From Clostridium sp. CAG:253 (lineage in GTDB: Bacteria; Bacillota; Clostridia; Lachnospirales; Lachnospiraceae): a DNA stretch of 16,353 bases. Below, in pieces: positions 1-7,192 of the stretch. The stretch is from assembly GCA_000436755.1 (NCBI GenBank), contig FR887324.1, positions 1-16,353 of the forward strand, in the 5' to 3' direction. Below the pieces are notes generated by a model. It was not told the DNA's origin. It searched no databases and worked only from the letters and a program-made list of their open reading frames with translations. Made by a program: the position numbers and the translations under genes. The first letter of the stretch is position 1; every line of letters starts with the position of its first letter.

Positions 1-56
1 TAGGAAACATGGGTATCATTTATAAAATTGTAAAGTGGTGTAATGACTTCTATCAT
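1..56 (-). CDS. Possible N-terminus of a family 2 glycosyltransferase, cut by the window edge
   Basis: A frame opens at ATG 56-54 and runs off the window after 18 codons, starting MIEVITPLYNFIND. A beta strand leading into PLYN is how many GT2 proteins begin, and another glycosyltransferase would fit the locus. The other two minus-strand frames are closed here. Against it: there is no clear ribosome site, only 18 codons are visible, and the frame also continues upstream without a start codon. This is a tentative call. Confidence 0.3.
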   Translation of the reverse strand, partial: MIEVITPLYNFINDTHVS

Positions 57-169
57 TCTAAAAATTAATCCAAGATTCCATCTGAGGTATATTTTTCATA
101 TTCATACTCTATAAAAAAATATATACTTTTGCTTTCAATGAATTAGTCATTCCAATCCACAAATAAAAG
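57..169 (-). other. AT-rich intergenic gap after the transporter pair
   Basis: These 113 bases carry no convincing gene. A five-base inverted repeat (AATGA/TCATT, about 136-150) precedes a T-rich stretch by some 15 bases, too weak to call a terminator. A TTGAAA (138-133) has no good -10 at the right distance. Short frames in it are all interrupted. Confidence 0.6.
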
Positions 170-523
170 TTATCCCGCAAAAGAATAAATCATTATTCCA
201 CAAATAATTAAAATAAGTGCAATTAATTTTTTTCTATTTATTTTTTCCTTAAATATTTTCACTCCAAAAATTGTCACATAAATATAACTTGTTGCTTCCA
301 AAATCGGTCCCATGGATAATGGAATACCTTTGTAAGCAATTATTGAGCAAAATGTTGTTAAAAAGAAAATAAAATATGCCATAATCACAAGAGGATTTAA
401 ATATTCCTTTATTACGGAATCATATTTTTTTAAGGCTGCTTTTTTTAACATTACCTGCGATATTGCACTCAAAAAAACTCCTACAAGCAATATGCTTGAA
501 TATAAAATTACCGTCTTATTCAT
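170..523 (-). CDS. Small four-helix transporter, EamA/SMR-like (second of a pair)
   Basis: This 117-residue protein has four hydrophobic segments (about 5-25, 44-64, 67-88, 99-115). Loop 1 (LKKAALKKYDSVIKEYL) and loop 3 (KIFKEKINRKK) are strongly basic, which by the positive-inside rule puts both on the cytoplasmic face and both termini outside. The upstream partner has a different charge pattern, with basic N-terminus and middle loop and an acidic tail, as would suit an inverted heterodimer, though that reading is tentative. The start lies eight bases inside the partner gene and has only a weak GGTG site, so translation probably depends on coupling. The pair resembles ArnE/ArnF-type subunits that flip a polyprenyl-phosphate sugar. 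It is the last confident gene, followed by a 113-base non-coding gap. Confidence 0.76.
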   Translation of the reverse strand: MNKTVILYSSILLVGVFLSAISQVMLKKAALKKYDSVIKEYLNPLVIMAYFIFFLTTFCSIIAYKGIPLSMGPILEATSYIYVTIFGVKIFKEKINRKKLIALILIICGIMIYSFAG

Positions 524-878
524 CTCGTTCTACACCATCTTCCTTTGCATACATAACCACACCTGTAATAACAAATAATGCCCCAACAATTTTACCTATT
601 GTTACAACCTCTCCAAAAAAAATCGCTCCCCATATCACACCCCATACTATCGTGACTGCTTTATTAGCAAATGCTGTTGTTAATGGCAATCTTTTAATAA
701 CTTGTTGCCAGCCAACTGCATATAAGGCCAATAATGCAATAATTACCATATAATAAATACAAAAATTTTTGCTTAAAAACTTCTCTTTTGCAGCTAACTT
801 ACTGCATATACCACTCATCGAATATATCATCAACATAATATTCAATAAGATGATAATCTTAGCATTTGAATGTTTCAT
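516..878 (-). CDS. Small four-helix transporter, EamA/SMR-like (first of a pair)
   Basis: This 120-residue protein has four hydrophobic segments (about 7-26, 39-58, 68-88, 94-111). The FFGEVVTIGKIVGALFVITGVVMY end resembles the last two helices of half-size EamA/DMT and SMR proteins, where a conserved Gly-Glu precedes the final helix. Related small proteins include EmrE-type exporters and ArnE/ArnF, the two-subunit flippase for undecaprenyl-phosphate-aminoarabinose. A partner of similar size overlaps its 3' end, so a heterodimer is likely. Because it follows a GtrB/ArnC-like synthase and sugar-modifying enzymes, I infer flipping of a polyprenyl-phosphate sugar rather than drug export. The C-terminal tail is acidic (AKEDGVERDE). 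The ATG has a very good GGGGAGG site five bases upstream. Membership of a four-helix transporter family is fairly secure; the cargo is inferred. Confidence 0.78.
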   Translation of the reverse strand: MKHSNAKIIILLNIMLMIYSMSGICSKLAAKEKFLSKNFCIYYMVIIALLALYAVGWQQVIKRLPLTTAFANKAVTIVWGVIWGAIFFGEVVTIGKIVGALFVITGVVMYAKEDGVERDE

Positions 879-895
879 TTCATCCTCCCCACTAC

Positions 896-2029
896 TTACT
901 TCGGCATATACTTCTCTATATCGGAAAACATATTTGCTTTAATTAAAAATACTCCGTGACGACTTGCACTATCCGTAATTTCTCCATCACATTCATGAAC
1001 CTCTTTATAAACCAAATAATCAGGATGCTCCTTCTCTATTTTTTTCAATATTTCTATATCTTTCTGCCCAAAAATAAATCTGACACCTGCTGTTCTTACA
1101 AAATTATTAAATGTTATATCAGGCTTTTTATCTAAAGCAACCTGTATTACTGCTTTCACAAAATCAACTCCTGTTGATAATTGAACCATATTACTTCCTA
1201 TAAAATCTCCACCCATTCTTCCACCTATTTCAATCAACTTAATATCACCAGTTTTTGAAATTTTTAATTCTGAATGTGATGCACTATTTTTTATCATCAA
1301 TGTATCAAGTGCATGTGTTACAATTTTTTTTACTTTATTCAAAATTTTGTCATCAATAGGAGCAGGTTCAATGTGACCTGTTTCTATAAAATGTGGAGCA
1401 CCCGTAGTAAATTTTTTTGTCATACTTAAAAAAGTATGTTTTCCATGATATGATATATACTCAACACTGTACTCATCACCTGTCACATATTCCTCAACTA
1501 AGGCTTTTTTTTCAAATCCCTGCTCTTTCGCATTCTCTATTGCCTCTGCTAATCCGTTCGCATTTTCAAGTTTTGTAATTCCACGACTGCCTGATCTATC
1601 TGTTGGTTTTACTATTATTGGATACTCAAAAGAATTTCCCTCTAAATCCTCTACTGAATTTACAAGAATGCTTTTAGGAGATGGATCTCCCCCCATTTCA
1701 AATGCTCTTCGCATTAAATGTTTGTTTGTTGATATCATGGTACATTCACTTGAATTACCGTTAAGCCCAAGTTGGCTTGCTATATAATTAACTGTTATAG
1801 CTGCCAAATCTGAAGCTATACTACAAATTCCATCTATTTTAATTTGCTCACATTTTTCTAAAATCTTATCCTTTTCAACTATGCTAATAGGATAAAAAAA
1901 ATCGGCTTCTGTTTCTCCTACATCTCCCACTTTCCAGGCAAATACATGTGTTTCTATTCCCATCGATTTCGCCTTTTTTATTAAAGGAAGTTGTAAATAT
2001 GATGCCCCTATAATTGCTAATTTAATCAT
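896..2029 (-). CDS. ATP-grasp family ligase of unknown substrate
   Basis: The 377-residue protein has an N-terminal Rossmann-like pre-ATP-grasp domain (LAIIGASYLQLPLIKKAK, 4-21), then the ATP-grasp core: PIIVKPTDRSGSRGI (137-151, ATP-binding Lys141 and Gly-rich loop), LVEEYVTGDEYSVE (177-190), HSELKI (Glu254) and LIEIGGRMGGDFIG (265-278, metal ligands Glu267 and Arg271). These enzymes form an acyl-phosphate and join it to an amine or similar nucleophile, as in PurK/PurT, D-Ala ligase and dipeptide ligases. In this sugar locus, next to a sugar aminotransferase, attachment of an amino acid or other carboxylate to an amino sugar is an attractive possibility, but nothing in the sequence identifies the substrate. 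GGAG lies eight bases before the ATG, overlapping the previous stop region. The gene ends 17 bases before the first small transporter. Confidence 0.85.
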   Translation of the reverse strand: MIKLAIIGASYLQLPLIKKAKSMGIETHVFAWKVGDVGETEADFFYPISIVEKDKILEKCEQIKIDGICSIASDLAAITVNYIASQLGLNGNSSECTMISTNKHLMRRAFEMGGDPSPKSILVNSVEDLEGNSFEYPIIVKPTDRSGSRGITKLENANGLAEAIENAKEQGFEKKALVEEYVTGDEYSVEYISYHGKHTFLSMTKKFTTGAPHFIETGHIEPAPIDDKILNKVKKIVTHALDTLMIKNSASHSELKISKTGDIKLIEIGGRMGGDFIGSNMVQLSTGVDFVKAVIQVALDKKPDITFNNFVRTAGVRFIFGQKDIEILKKIEKEHPDYLVYKEVHECDGEITDSASRHGVFLIKANMFSDIEKYMPK

Positions 2030-2040
2030 TCTATTAACTC

Positions 2041-3051
2041 CTACTTAATTCCAGAATCAACCAAACTATCCCAATTTCCGCTCTCGAGTTCTTTTTTATA
2101 GTCGACCATCATGTCATGATAATTTGTATATTCAGGTATAAAGCCAAAATCTCTCTGTGCCTTACTCATGCTATACCAAAAAGATGGGGTATTGTTATTT
2201 TTTTCTGGTTTATAAATTATATTGCTTTTTTTATCTTCTGAAAAAACATCAATAACAGCTCTTACTTGTTCCTCTAAGTCTAACTGAGTTCCACTCGTCA
2301 TATTATAAAGACCGTATGTTTTATCACTCTCTAAAGCCAAATAATATGCTCTTGCCACATCTTTTACATAAATTATATCCCTTTTTATATGCGGATTTCC
2401 CCATATTTCAATATCCATGCCTTTTTTAGCATTATCGATAAATGTTGCAATTCCTGACTTATATGCTTTACCATTTACATATATTGTTCCATGAGGGCCT
2501 ACACCATAAACAGGAGGAAATCTAAACCACGCACACTGCATTCCGTGTTGTTGATTATAATATTCCATTACATCGTTACAAGCATTTTTACTAATAACAT
2601 AAACAGCATGATCTCCAGAGAATTTAAAATTTCTAGGTTCCTCTTCTGTTATTGGATATCCTCCATCCCATGCACCCGACACATCACTATAACTACAATT
2701 TCCAATAACTTTTTTAATTCCATTCTTTCTACAGTATTCCAAAACATTAATTGCACCAATAACGTTTACATTAAAATAATCAGCTGCATTTTCTTCATTT
2801 TTTAAATCAGCCTTAGCATTTGCTGGTAATAATCCTGCAAGTAAAATTACACCTTTTATATCATCTGTCGGAAGCCTCTTAAAATCTTCATTATTTGTAA
2901 TATCCAGTTCAACAAATTCCGCTCCCAAATTTTTAAGTTTTTCTCCTAATTTCTTATTTCTTCCTGTAGCAACAACTTTTTCCCCCTTTTCTATCAATTC
3001 TTTCACAGTATACATTCCAATAAACCCTGTAGCTCCTATTACTATTACCAT
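2041..3051 (-). CDS. NAD(P)-dependent nucleotide-sugar epimerase/dehydratase (extended SDR)
   Basis: This 336-residue extended short-chain dehydrogenase shows the nucleotide-binding GATGFIG at 6-12, an ELDIT acidic strand end (48-52), the LLAGLLPA cofactor loop (70-77), catalytic Ser120 in NCSYSD, and the Tyr151-x-x-x-Lys155 pair in HAVYVISK. The RFPPVYG and RDIIYVKDVARAY segments in the second half are typical of UDP/dTDP/GDP-sugar epimerases, dehydratases and 4-reductases. The substrate cannot be read from sequence. Its position between the GtrB-like synthase and the ATP-grasp gene suggests it processes the same sugar as the aminotransferase. Modification of GDP-heptose is a less likely alternative. 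A RmlB-like 4,6-dehydratase role is not favoured, because that family usually has different residues around its catalytic Thr-Asp-Glu, which I do not see here. The stop is 11 bases before the next ATG. Confidence 0.82.
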   Translation of the reverse strand: MVIVIGATGFIGMYTVKELIEKGEKVVATGRNKKLGEKLKNLGAEFVELDITNNEDFKRLPTDDIKGVILLAGLLPANAKADLKNEENAADYFNVNVIGAINVLEYCRKNGIKKVIGNCSYSDVSGAWDGGYPITEEEPRNFKFSGDHAVYVISKNACNDVMEYYNQQHGMQCAWFRFPPVYGVGPHGTIYVNGKAYKSGIATFIDNAKKGMDIEIWGNPHIKRDIIYVKDVARAYYLALESDKTYGLYNMTSGTQLDLEEQVRAVIDVFSEDKKSNIIYKPEKNNNTPSFWYSMSKAQRDFGFIPEYTNYHDMMVDYKKELESGNWDSLVDSGIK

Positions 3052-3057
3052 AACTCT

Positions 3058-3990
3058 CTATTCTCCTATATTTAAATTTATACTTTCATCAATTACATAT
3101 AAAGGTCTATTCTTAGCTTCATTAAATATATTCCCAACATATATTCCTACAATCCCTATCGCAGATAATAATATTCCTCCCATCAAATAAATTGATGCAA
3201 CAATAGTTGTCCAACCTACAACAATATCACCAACTAAAATATATCTTGCAATCAAATAAATAATATAAATCAGTGCAAAGGCAGCAATAATAAAACCTGC
3301 TTTAATAGAAAATAATAATGGCTTATTAGACTGTGATGTAATAATTTCAAATGCCATTTTAATTTTTTTTCTTAAATTATAAGATGACTTTCCCTCATAT
3401 CTCTCATCTGCACTCATGTCTATTGCTGTCTGCTTAAATCCAAGCCACCTTATAAACATTGTATAAGCTCTATTTTGTTCACGCATCATACAATAAGCAT
3501 CGATTACTTTTCTTTTTGAAATGCTAAAATTACAAATTGAACTATCAAAATTTCCATCTGTAAAATAATCGTATACTTTATAAAAACTCTTTGACAAAAA
3601 CTTTGTTATAAAACTATCCTTTCTGCCCTCTCTTCTTGCAAAAACAACATCATATCCTTCTAAAGCTTTTTTATATAATTCTGGAATAGACTCTGGTCTG
3701 TCTTGTAAATCACAATCCATAACAACTATCCAATCGCCTTTACATTTATCAAGTCCGGCTGTAATAGCTCTTATTTGCCCAAAATTTCTAGACATATGCA
3801 ACCCGACAACCCTCTTATCTCCTGAACATATTTTTTCTATTTCTTCCCATGAATTCTGCGGACAATTATCATCCACTAAAATTATTTCAAAAGTAGAACA
3901 TATCTTTTCCAAACTTTCGCACAACCTTTTATGTAATTCTGATAAAGCTGCTCTACATCCATATACTGGTATAACCACTGAAATATCCAT
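3058..3990 (-). CDS. GtrB/DPM1-type polyprenyl-phosphate glycosyltransferase
   Basis: This 310-residue protein joins a GT2 catalytic domain to two C-terminal membrane helices. Markers are ISVVIPVYG (3-11), IILVDDNCPQNSW (36-48), RNFGQIRAITAGL (68-80), VMDCDLQDRPE (90-100, acidic D92/D94), a KSSYN...KK membrane-facing region, and after the second helix the segment GIYVGNIFNEAKNRPLY, close to the 'G.Y.griy.E.k.RP.Y' signature of GtrB, ArnC and Dpm1 proteins. Such enzymes move a sugar from a nucleotide donor to polyprenyl phosphate on the inner membrane face, making the donor for an external transferase. The adjacent aminotransferase suggests an amino sugar. The start is ATG at 3990, with AAGGA six bases upstream; an ATG at 4008 directly abuts the previous stop but has no ribosome site and adds six basic residues. 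The next gene begins six bases after its stop. Confidence 0.88.
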   Translation of the reverse strand: MDISVVIPVYGCRAALSELHKRLCESLEKICSTFEIILVDDNCPQNSWEEIEKICSGDKRVVGLHMSRNFGQIRAITAGLDKCKGDWIVVMDCDLQDRPESIPELYKKALEGYDVVFARREGRKDSFITKFLSKSFYKVYDYFTDGNFDSSICNFSISKRKVIDAYCMMREQNRAYTMFIRWLGFKQTAIDMSADERYEGKSSYNLRKKIKMAFEIITSQSNKPLLFSIKAGFIIAAFALIYIIYLIARYILVGDIVVGWTTIVASIYLMGGILLSAIGIVGIYVGNIFNEAKNRPLYVIDESINLNIGE

Positions 3991-4008
3991 TTTCTTTCCT
4001 TTTCCCAT

Positions 4009-5136
4009 CTACATAAAAAATTTAAAAATAGTTTCAATTACTTTTTTCTGATCTTGCTCGTCCAAATTATAATACATTGGCAACCTTGTCAATCTTTCAC
4101 TTTCTTTTGTTGTATAAATGTCATTACCAGAAAAAACACCGAATTTCCTTCCTGCTGGTGCCGAATGTAATGGAATATAATGAAATGTGCTCTGAATTGA
4201 ATTTTTTTTCAAAAAAGATATAAAATCTGTTCGCTCATTCAAATCTTTTAATTTTACATAAAACATATGTGCATTATGTTCAACATATTTAGGTATATAC
4301 TGCAATTCTATTTTTCCCTGCTTCTCTAGAATCGAAAGTTCATCCTTATATCTATTCCATATTTTTAATCTATTTTCATTTATTTCATCAGCTACTTCAA
4401 ACTGTGCATATAAGTATGCTGCATTTAAATCACTTGGAAGATAACTACTGCCGTAATCAACCCATGTATATTTGTCGACTTGTCCTCTAAAAAATGACGC
4501 TCTATTTGTACCTTTTTCTCTTAAAATCTCGGCTTTTTCGTTATACTTAGGATTATTAATTACTAATGCGCCGCCCTCACCCATAGAATAATTTTTTGTC
4601 TCATGGAATGAATAACATCCAAAATCACCTATTGTACCTAATGCCTTCCCTTTATATGTACTCATAACAGCTTGCGCCGCATCCTCTATTACAAATAAAT
4701 TATTTTTTCTTGCTATCTCCATTATCTTATCCATTTCACAAGCTACTCCTGCATAATGAACTACAATAATTGCCTTAGTTCTTTCTGTAATAGCATCTTC
4801 AATTTTATTCTCATCAATATTCATGGTATCTGGTCGTATATCAACAAATACCAATTTTGCTCCTGTCAAAACAATAGATGTAGCTGTGCTCGAGAATGTA
4901 TAACTAGGTAATATTACCTCATCCCCTTCTTTAAGATTACATAATATTGCCGCCATCTCTAAAGCAGTTGTTCCACTTGTTGTTAATAAAACTTTCTGAG
5001 CATTAAATCTTTTCTCTAACCATAAATTACACTTTTTTGTAAATTCGCCATCACCACAAATCTTTTTATTTTCTACAGCCTGTTTTATATAATTTATTTC
5101 ATTTCCCACATATGGCGGAATATTAAAATTTATCAT
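4009..5136 (-). CDS. WecE/RffA-like nucleotide-sugar aminotransferase (DegT/DnrJ/EryC1/StrS family)
   Basis: This 375-residue PLP enzyme has the sugar aminotransferase layout: PPYVGNEINYI at the N-terminus, TSGTTALEMA (about 53-62), PSYTFSSTA (77-85), VVHYAGVACEMD (125-136), EDAAQAV (151-157) and SFHETKNYSMGEGG with PLP lysine K181. The VHYAGVACEMD and FHETKN segments closely match WecE/RffA, which transaminates dTDP-4-keto-6-deoxy-D-glucose with glutamate to give dTDP-4-amino-4,6-dideoxy-D-galactose (Fuc4N). The true substrate could be another 4-keto-6-deoxy sugar nucleotide. The dehydratase (RmlB type) that makes the keto sugar is not in the window. I chose ATG at 5136 because AAAGGAG lies five to six bases upstream; the frame runs five codons further to a TTG overlapping the previous stop. 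It shares tight spacing with the GtrB-like gene, suggesting the amino sugar becomes polyprenyl-linked. Confidence 0.87.
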   Translation of the reverse strand: MINFNIPPYVGNEINYIKQAVENKKICGDGEFTKKCNLWLEKRFNAQKVLLTTSGTTALEMAAILCNLKEGDEVILPSYTFSSTATSIVLTGAKLVFVDIRPDTMNIDENKIEDAITERTKAIIVVHYAGVACEMDKIMEIARKNNLFVIEDAAQAVMSTYKGKALGTIGDFGCYSFHETKNYSMGEGGALVINNPKYNEKAEILREKGTNRASFFRGQVDKYTWVDYGSSYLPSDLNAAYLYAQFEVADEINENRLKIWNRYKDELSILEKQGKIELQYIPKYVEHNAHMFYVKLKDLNERTDFISFLKKNSIQSTFHYIPLHSAPAGRKFGVFSGNDIYTTKESERLTRLPMYYNLDEQDQKKVIETIFKFFM

Positions 5137-5147
5137 ATTTACTCCTT

Positions 5148-6524
5148 TCAATTATTAAACTGTCCCAATTTATGTTTTTTCATAATCTTAACACCATTTC
5201 TAACATAAAAAGGATCTGCTTGAAAAGCAGTTAATTCTTCATCTTTATAATGTTCAATATTATCAATTTTTTTAACCAACTCATTATCGTATTCTTTTCT
5301 AAATGGAGCAGTTCTATATTCAATCGAATAAGATTTAATATAAAATAAACCAATTAATAAAAAAACACTAAGAACTACAATATTTCTTTTATCAACATTT
5401 TTTTGTTTCAACGAACCCTTATAATTATATATGATGCATAAGATATAAATTGCTGCGACTAACCCCATTCCGCTTTCACATACATACCTTGATGTTCGTA
5501 AATATGATAAATCAAAACTGCCTAATCTTCCTAGTTCAATCAGTCCAATAACATTAAAAACATAAAGAAATAAAATCACAGGAAACCAAGATATCTCATA
5601 TAGTTTCTTATATATATATATATATATAAGCATCAAATAAAAAACAAATAGCAGAATACCTATTATATAACATAATTTCAATGATTGTTGTCCCCCAACA
5701 ATACTATTTCCTAATACTATAAAAAAGCCTCTTATTAATTTAATTATTGTTTTTAAATTTACGCTTGTAAAACTTCCTACATCTGAATCACCAAAATCTA
5801 ACCCCCACATATATAAGACTGTGCCTAAAATCAACCCACTAATCAATATGGTATATCCTTTTATATACTTTTTTCTTTCAGCCTTATCACTTGTAAAAAT
5901 TCTCCCAATAATGGTAAAAAAGATTGATGCAACAAATGCTGGAAAATATCCACCTCCAACCATACAAATCGTAATAATGTATAATAACGCTAACAATATG
6001 TATGCACTCTGCTTTTCTTTTTTTTCACTCAAAAGCTTACCTGTAAAATAAAAGCACAAAATAAATAATAACATTCTGCATCCAAAACTAAATGCAAATT
6101 CTAATGTTATCATTTCATACTGATTTATATTAAATGTCGCAATCGGTAATAAAATTAATAAAATATTAAATTGACAACTTATATCATTGAATTTCAATTC
6201 AATCATTAGAAATTTATATATTAGAATTGTATATACAGCCATCACCACTGCACCTAAATAAATCTCAATCTGAGTATTCCAAGAAAATATCTTAACATTA
6301 AAAATAAAAAAGATAAATTGTAAGGGAGAACGATGAATTCCATCATTTTTCCATAAATGCAAAATATTTATTTTGTCCCCAAATATATCCGTTTCAAAAT
6401 AATTTATATATTTCCAATAATCCATTATCGGTACATTCAATGTCGATTTAGATAAATAAATAATATGTAAAACAAAAACTATGACTAAACTCAACATAAA
6501 TGAAACATTTATTTTACTCTTCAT
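5148..6524 (-). CDS. Polytopic membrane protein, possible GT-C type glycosyltransferase
   Basis: I do not recognise a named family with certainty. The 458-residue protein has about eleven to twelve hydrophobic segments. After the first (about 7-26), a predicted outside loop carries VPIMDYWKYI with Asp35, then HLWKNDGIHRSPLQF (about 56-70). An acidic residue in the first external loop, followed by His/Arg in the same loop, is the layout of GT-C transferases that use polyprenyl-phosphate sugars. A hydrophilic C-terminal tail of about 60 residues follows the last helix. The neighbouring GtrB-like synthase and small flippase-like pair support a role as the final transferase of a three-component glycosylation system, but this is inference; a Wzy-like polymerase is the main alternative. 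A (TA)10 tract encodes Ile-Tyr repeats near residues 299-306. GGAG lies five bases before the ATG, and gmhA ends 20 bases upstream. Confidence 0.65.
   Translation of the reverse strand: MKSKINVSFMLSLVIVFVLHIIYLSKSTLNVPIMDYWKYINYFETDIFGDKINILHLWKNDGIHRSPLQFIFFIFNVKIFSWNTQIEIYLGAVVMAVYTILIYKFLMIELKFNDISCQFNILLILLPIATFNINQYEMITLEFAFSFGCRMLLFILCFYFTGKLLSEKKEKQSAYILLALLYIITICMVGGGYFPAFVASIFFTIIGRIFTSDKAERKKYIKGYTILISGLILGTVLYMWGLDFGDSDVGSFTSVNLKTIIKLIRGFFIVLGNSIVGGQQSLKLCYIIGILLFVFYLMLIYIYIYKKLYEISWFPVILFLYVFNVIGLIELGRLGSFDLSYLRTSRYVCESGMGLVAAIYILCIIYNYKGSLKQKNVDKRNIVVLSVFLLIGLFYIKSYSIEYRTAPFRKEYDNELVKKIDNIEHYKDEELTAFQADPFYVRNGVKIMKKHKLGQFNN
5609..5628. repeat. (TA)10 dinucleotide repeat inside a coding region
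   Basis: Ten uninterrupted TA units lie within the polytopic membrane protein gene. With its flanks (5607-5630) the tract forms a perfect 24-base palindrome. In frame it encodes alternating Ile and Tyr (LIYIYIYK, about residues 299-306) inside a hydrophobic segment. Gain or loss of one unit shifts the frame and would truncate the last third of the protein. This is the longest simple dinucleotide tract I noticed in the window. Confidence 0.95.
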
Positions 6525-6544
6525 AAAATCTCCAATCTCTTATG

Positions 6545-7192
6545 TTACCAAAAAAATCTTTCTTCCAACATTAAACACAAGCAGTGATAAACAGGTAAAT
6601 GTAATTCCTGTATCATATATGTTTCCCTCTCTGGAACTTTTATAGTAACATCTGCAATATTTTTTATTTCTCCACCTGTTTCTCCTGTCAAAGCAATTAT
6701 AGGTAACCCTAATGCTTTTGCTGTAACAGCAGCATACATTATATTTTTGGAATTGCCTGATGTAGATATTCCCATAAATGCATCATTCTTCTTCGCATAT
6801 CCATACAACTGCTGTGCAAAGCCTGTAACACCATCAACATCATTAAGATGTGCCGTTGTAAGCGCAATATGCCCATCTAAAGCAATCGCCGGAAGTCCAT
6901 TTTGAAGTTCATTTGCAAGTTTTTCCGCCCGTTCTTTATCTACACTTTTCAGTTTTTCTATAAATACATCAGATACTTTTCTTGGCAATTTAAAACTTTT
7001 CATAAGTTCTCCGACAATATGCTCTGAGTCTGCTGCACTTCCTCCATTCCCAGCAATAAGCATCTTGCCACCAGCAGCATAAACATTTTCCATTATCTCA
7101 AATGCTTTTGCTATAGCCTCCTGACAACAACATAACATCGGATATCTTTTAGTTAATAATTTAATATGTTTATTCATTTCCTCACTTAACAT
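6545..7192 (-). CDS. gmhA: Sedoheptulose 7-phosphate isomerase (GmhA)
   Basis: This SIS-domain protein (215 residues from the chosen start) converts sedoheptulose 7-phosphate into D-glycero-D-manno-heptose 7-phosphate, the first committed heptose step. Visible markers are AGNGGSAADSEH (about 47-58), Glu62 in VGELMKSF, ISTSGNS (142-148), TGETGG (169-174), and a C-terminal Gln195...His203 pair (QELHLPVYH). These match the metal/catalytic His, Glu, Gln and His set of GmhA enzymes. Compared with the roughly 190-residue E. coli protein, it carries an extra charged segment at about 70-98. I chose ATG at 7192 because GGAG lies seven bases upstream; TTG at 7198 and ATG at 7177 are less well placed. 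The start lies inside the end of hddC-gmhB (11-base overlap), so the two are translationally coupled. Confidence 0.93.
   Translation of the reverse strand: MLSEEMNKHIKLLTKRYPMLCCCQEAIAKAFEIMENVYAAGGKMLIAGNGGSAADSEHIVGELMKSFKLPRKVSDVFIEKLKSVDKERAEKLANELQNGLPAIALDGHIALTTAHLNDVDGVTGFAQQLYGYAKKNDAFMGISTSGNSKNIMYAAVTAKALGLPIIALTGETGGEIKNIADVTIKVPERETYMIQELHLPVYHCLCLMLEERFFW

Noticed and set aside
57..169. Possible terminator and promoter in the gap after the transporter pair
   Set aside because: The inverted repeat has only five AT-rich pairs and is separated from the T-run by about 15 bases. The TTGAAA has no -10 better than three of six matches at 17 bases.
463..753. Plus-strand open frame across the two small transporter genes
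   Set aside because: It lies opposite two membrane proteins with good family features and consists mostly of Ile, Thr, Asn and Ala from complementary codons; there is no family motif or ribosome site.
3363..3370. Eight-base homopolymer in the GtrB-like gene (similar runs near 1507, 1893 and 4202)
   Set aside because: Runs of eight A or T are expected by chance in DNA this AT-rich and usually encode Lys-Lys or Phe-Phe; they are weaker slippage candidates than the (TA)10 tract.
6522..6536. GATTGGAGATTT before the membrane protein start, also found before wzt near 13100-13114
   Set aside because: Twelve shared bases centred on a ribosome binding site in AT-rich surroundings are easily coincidental, and no longer repeat surrounds them.
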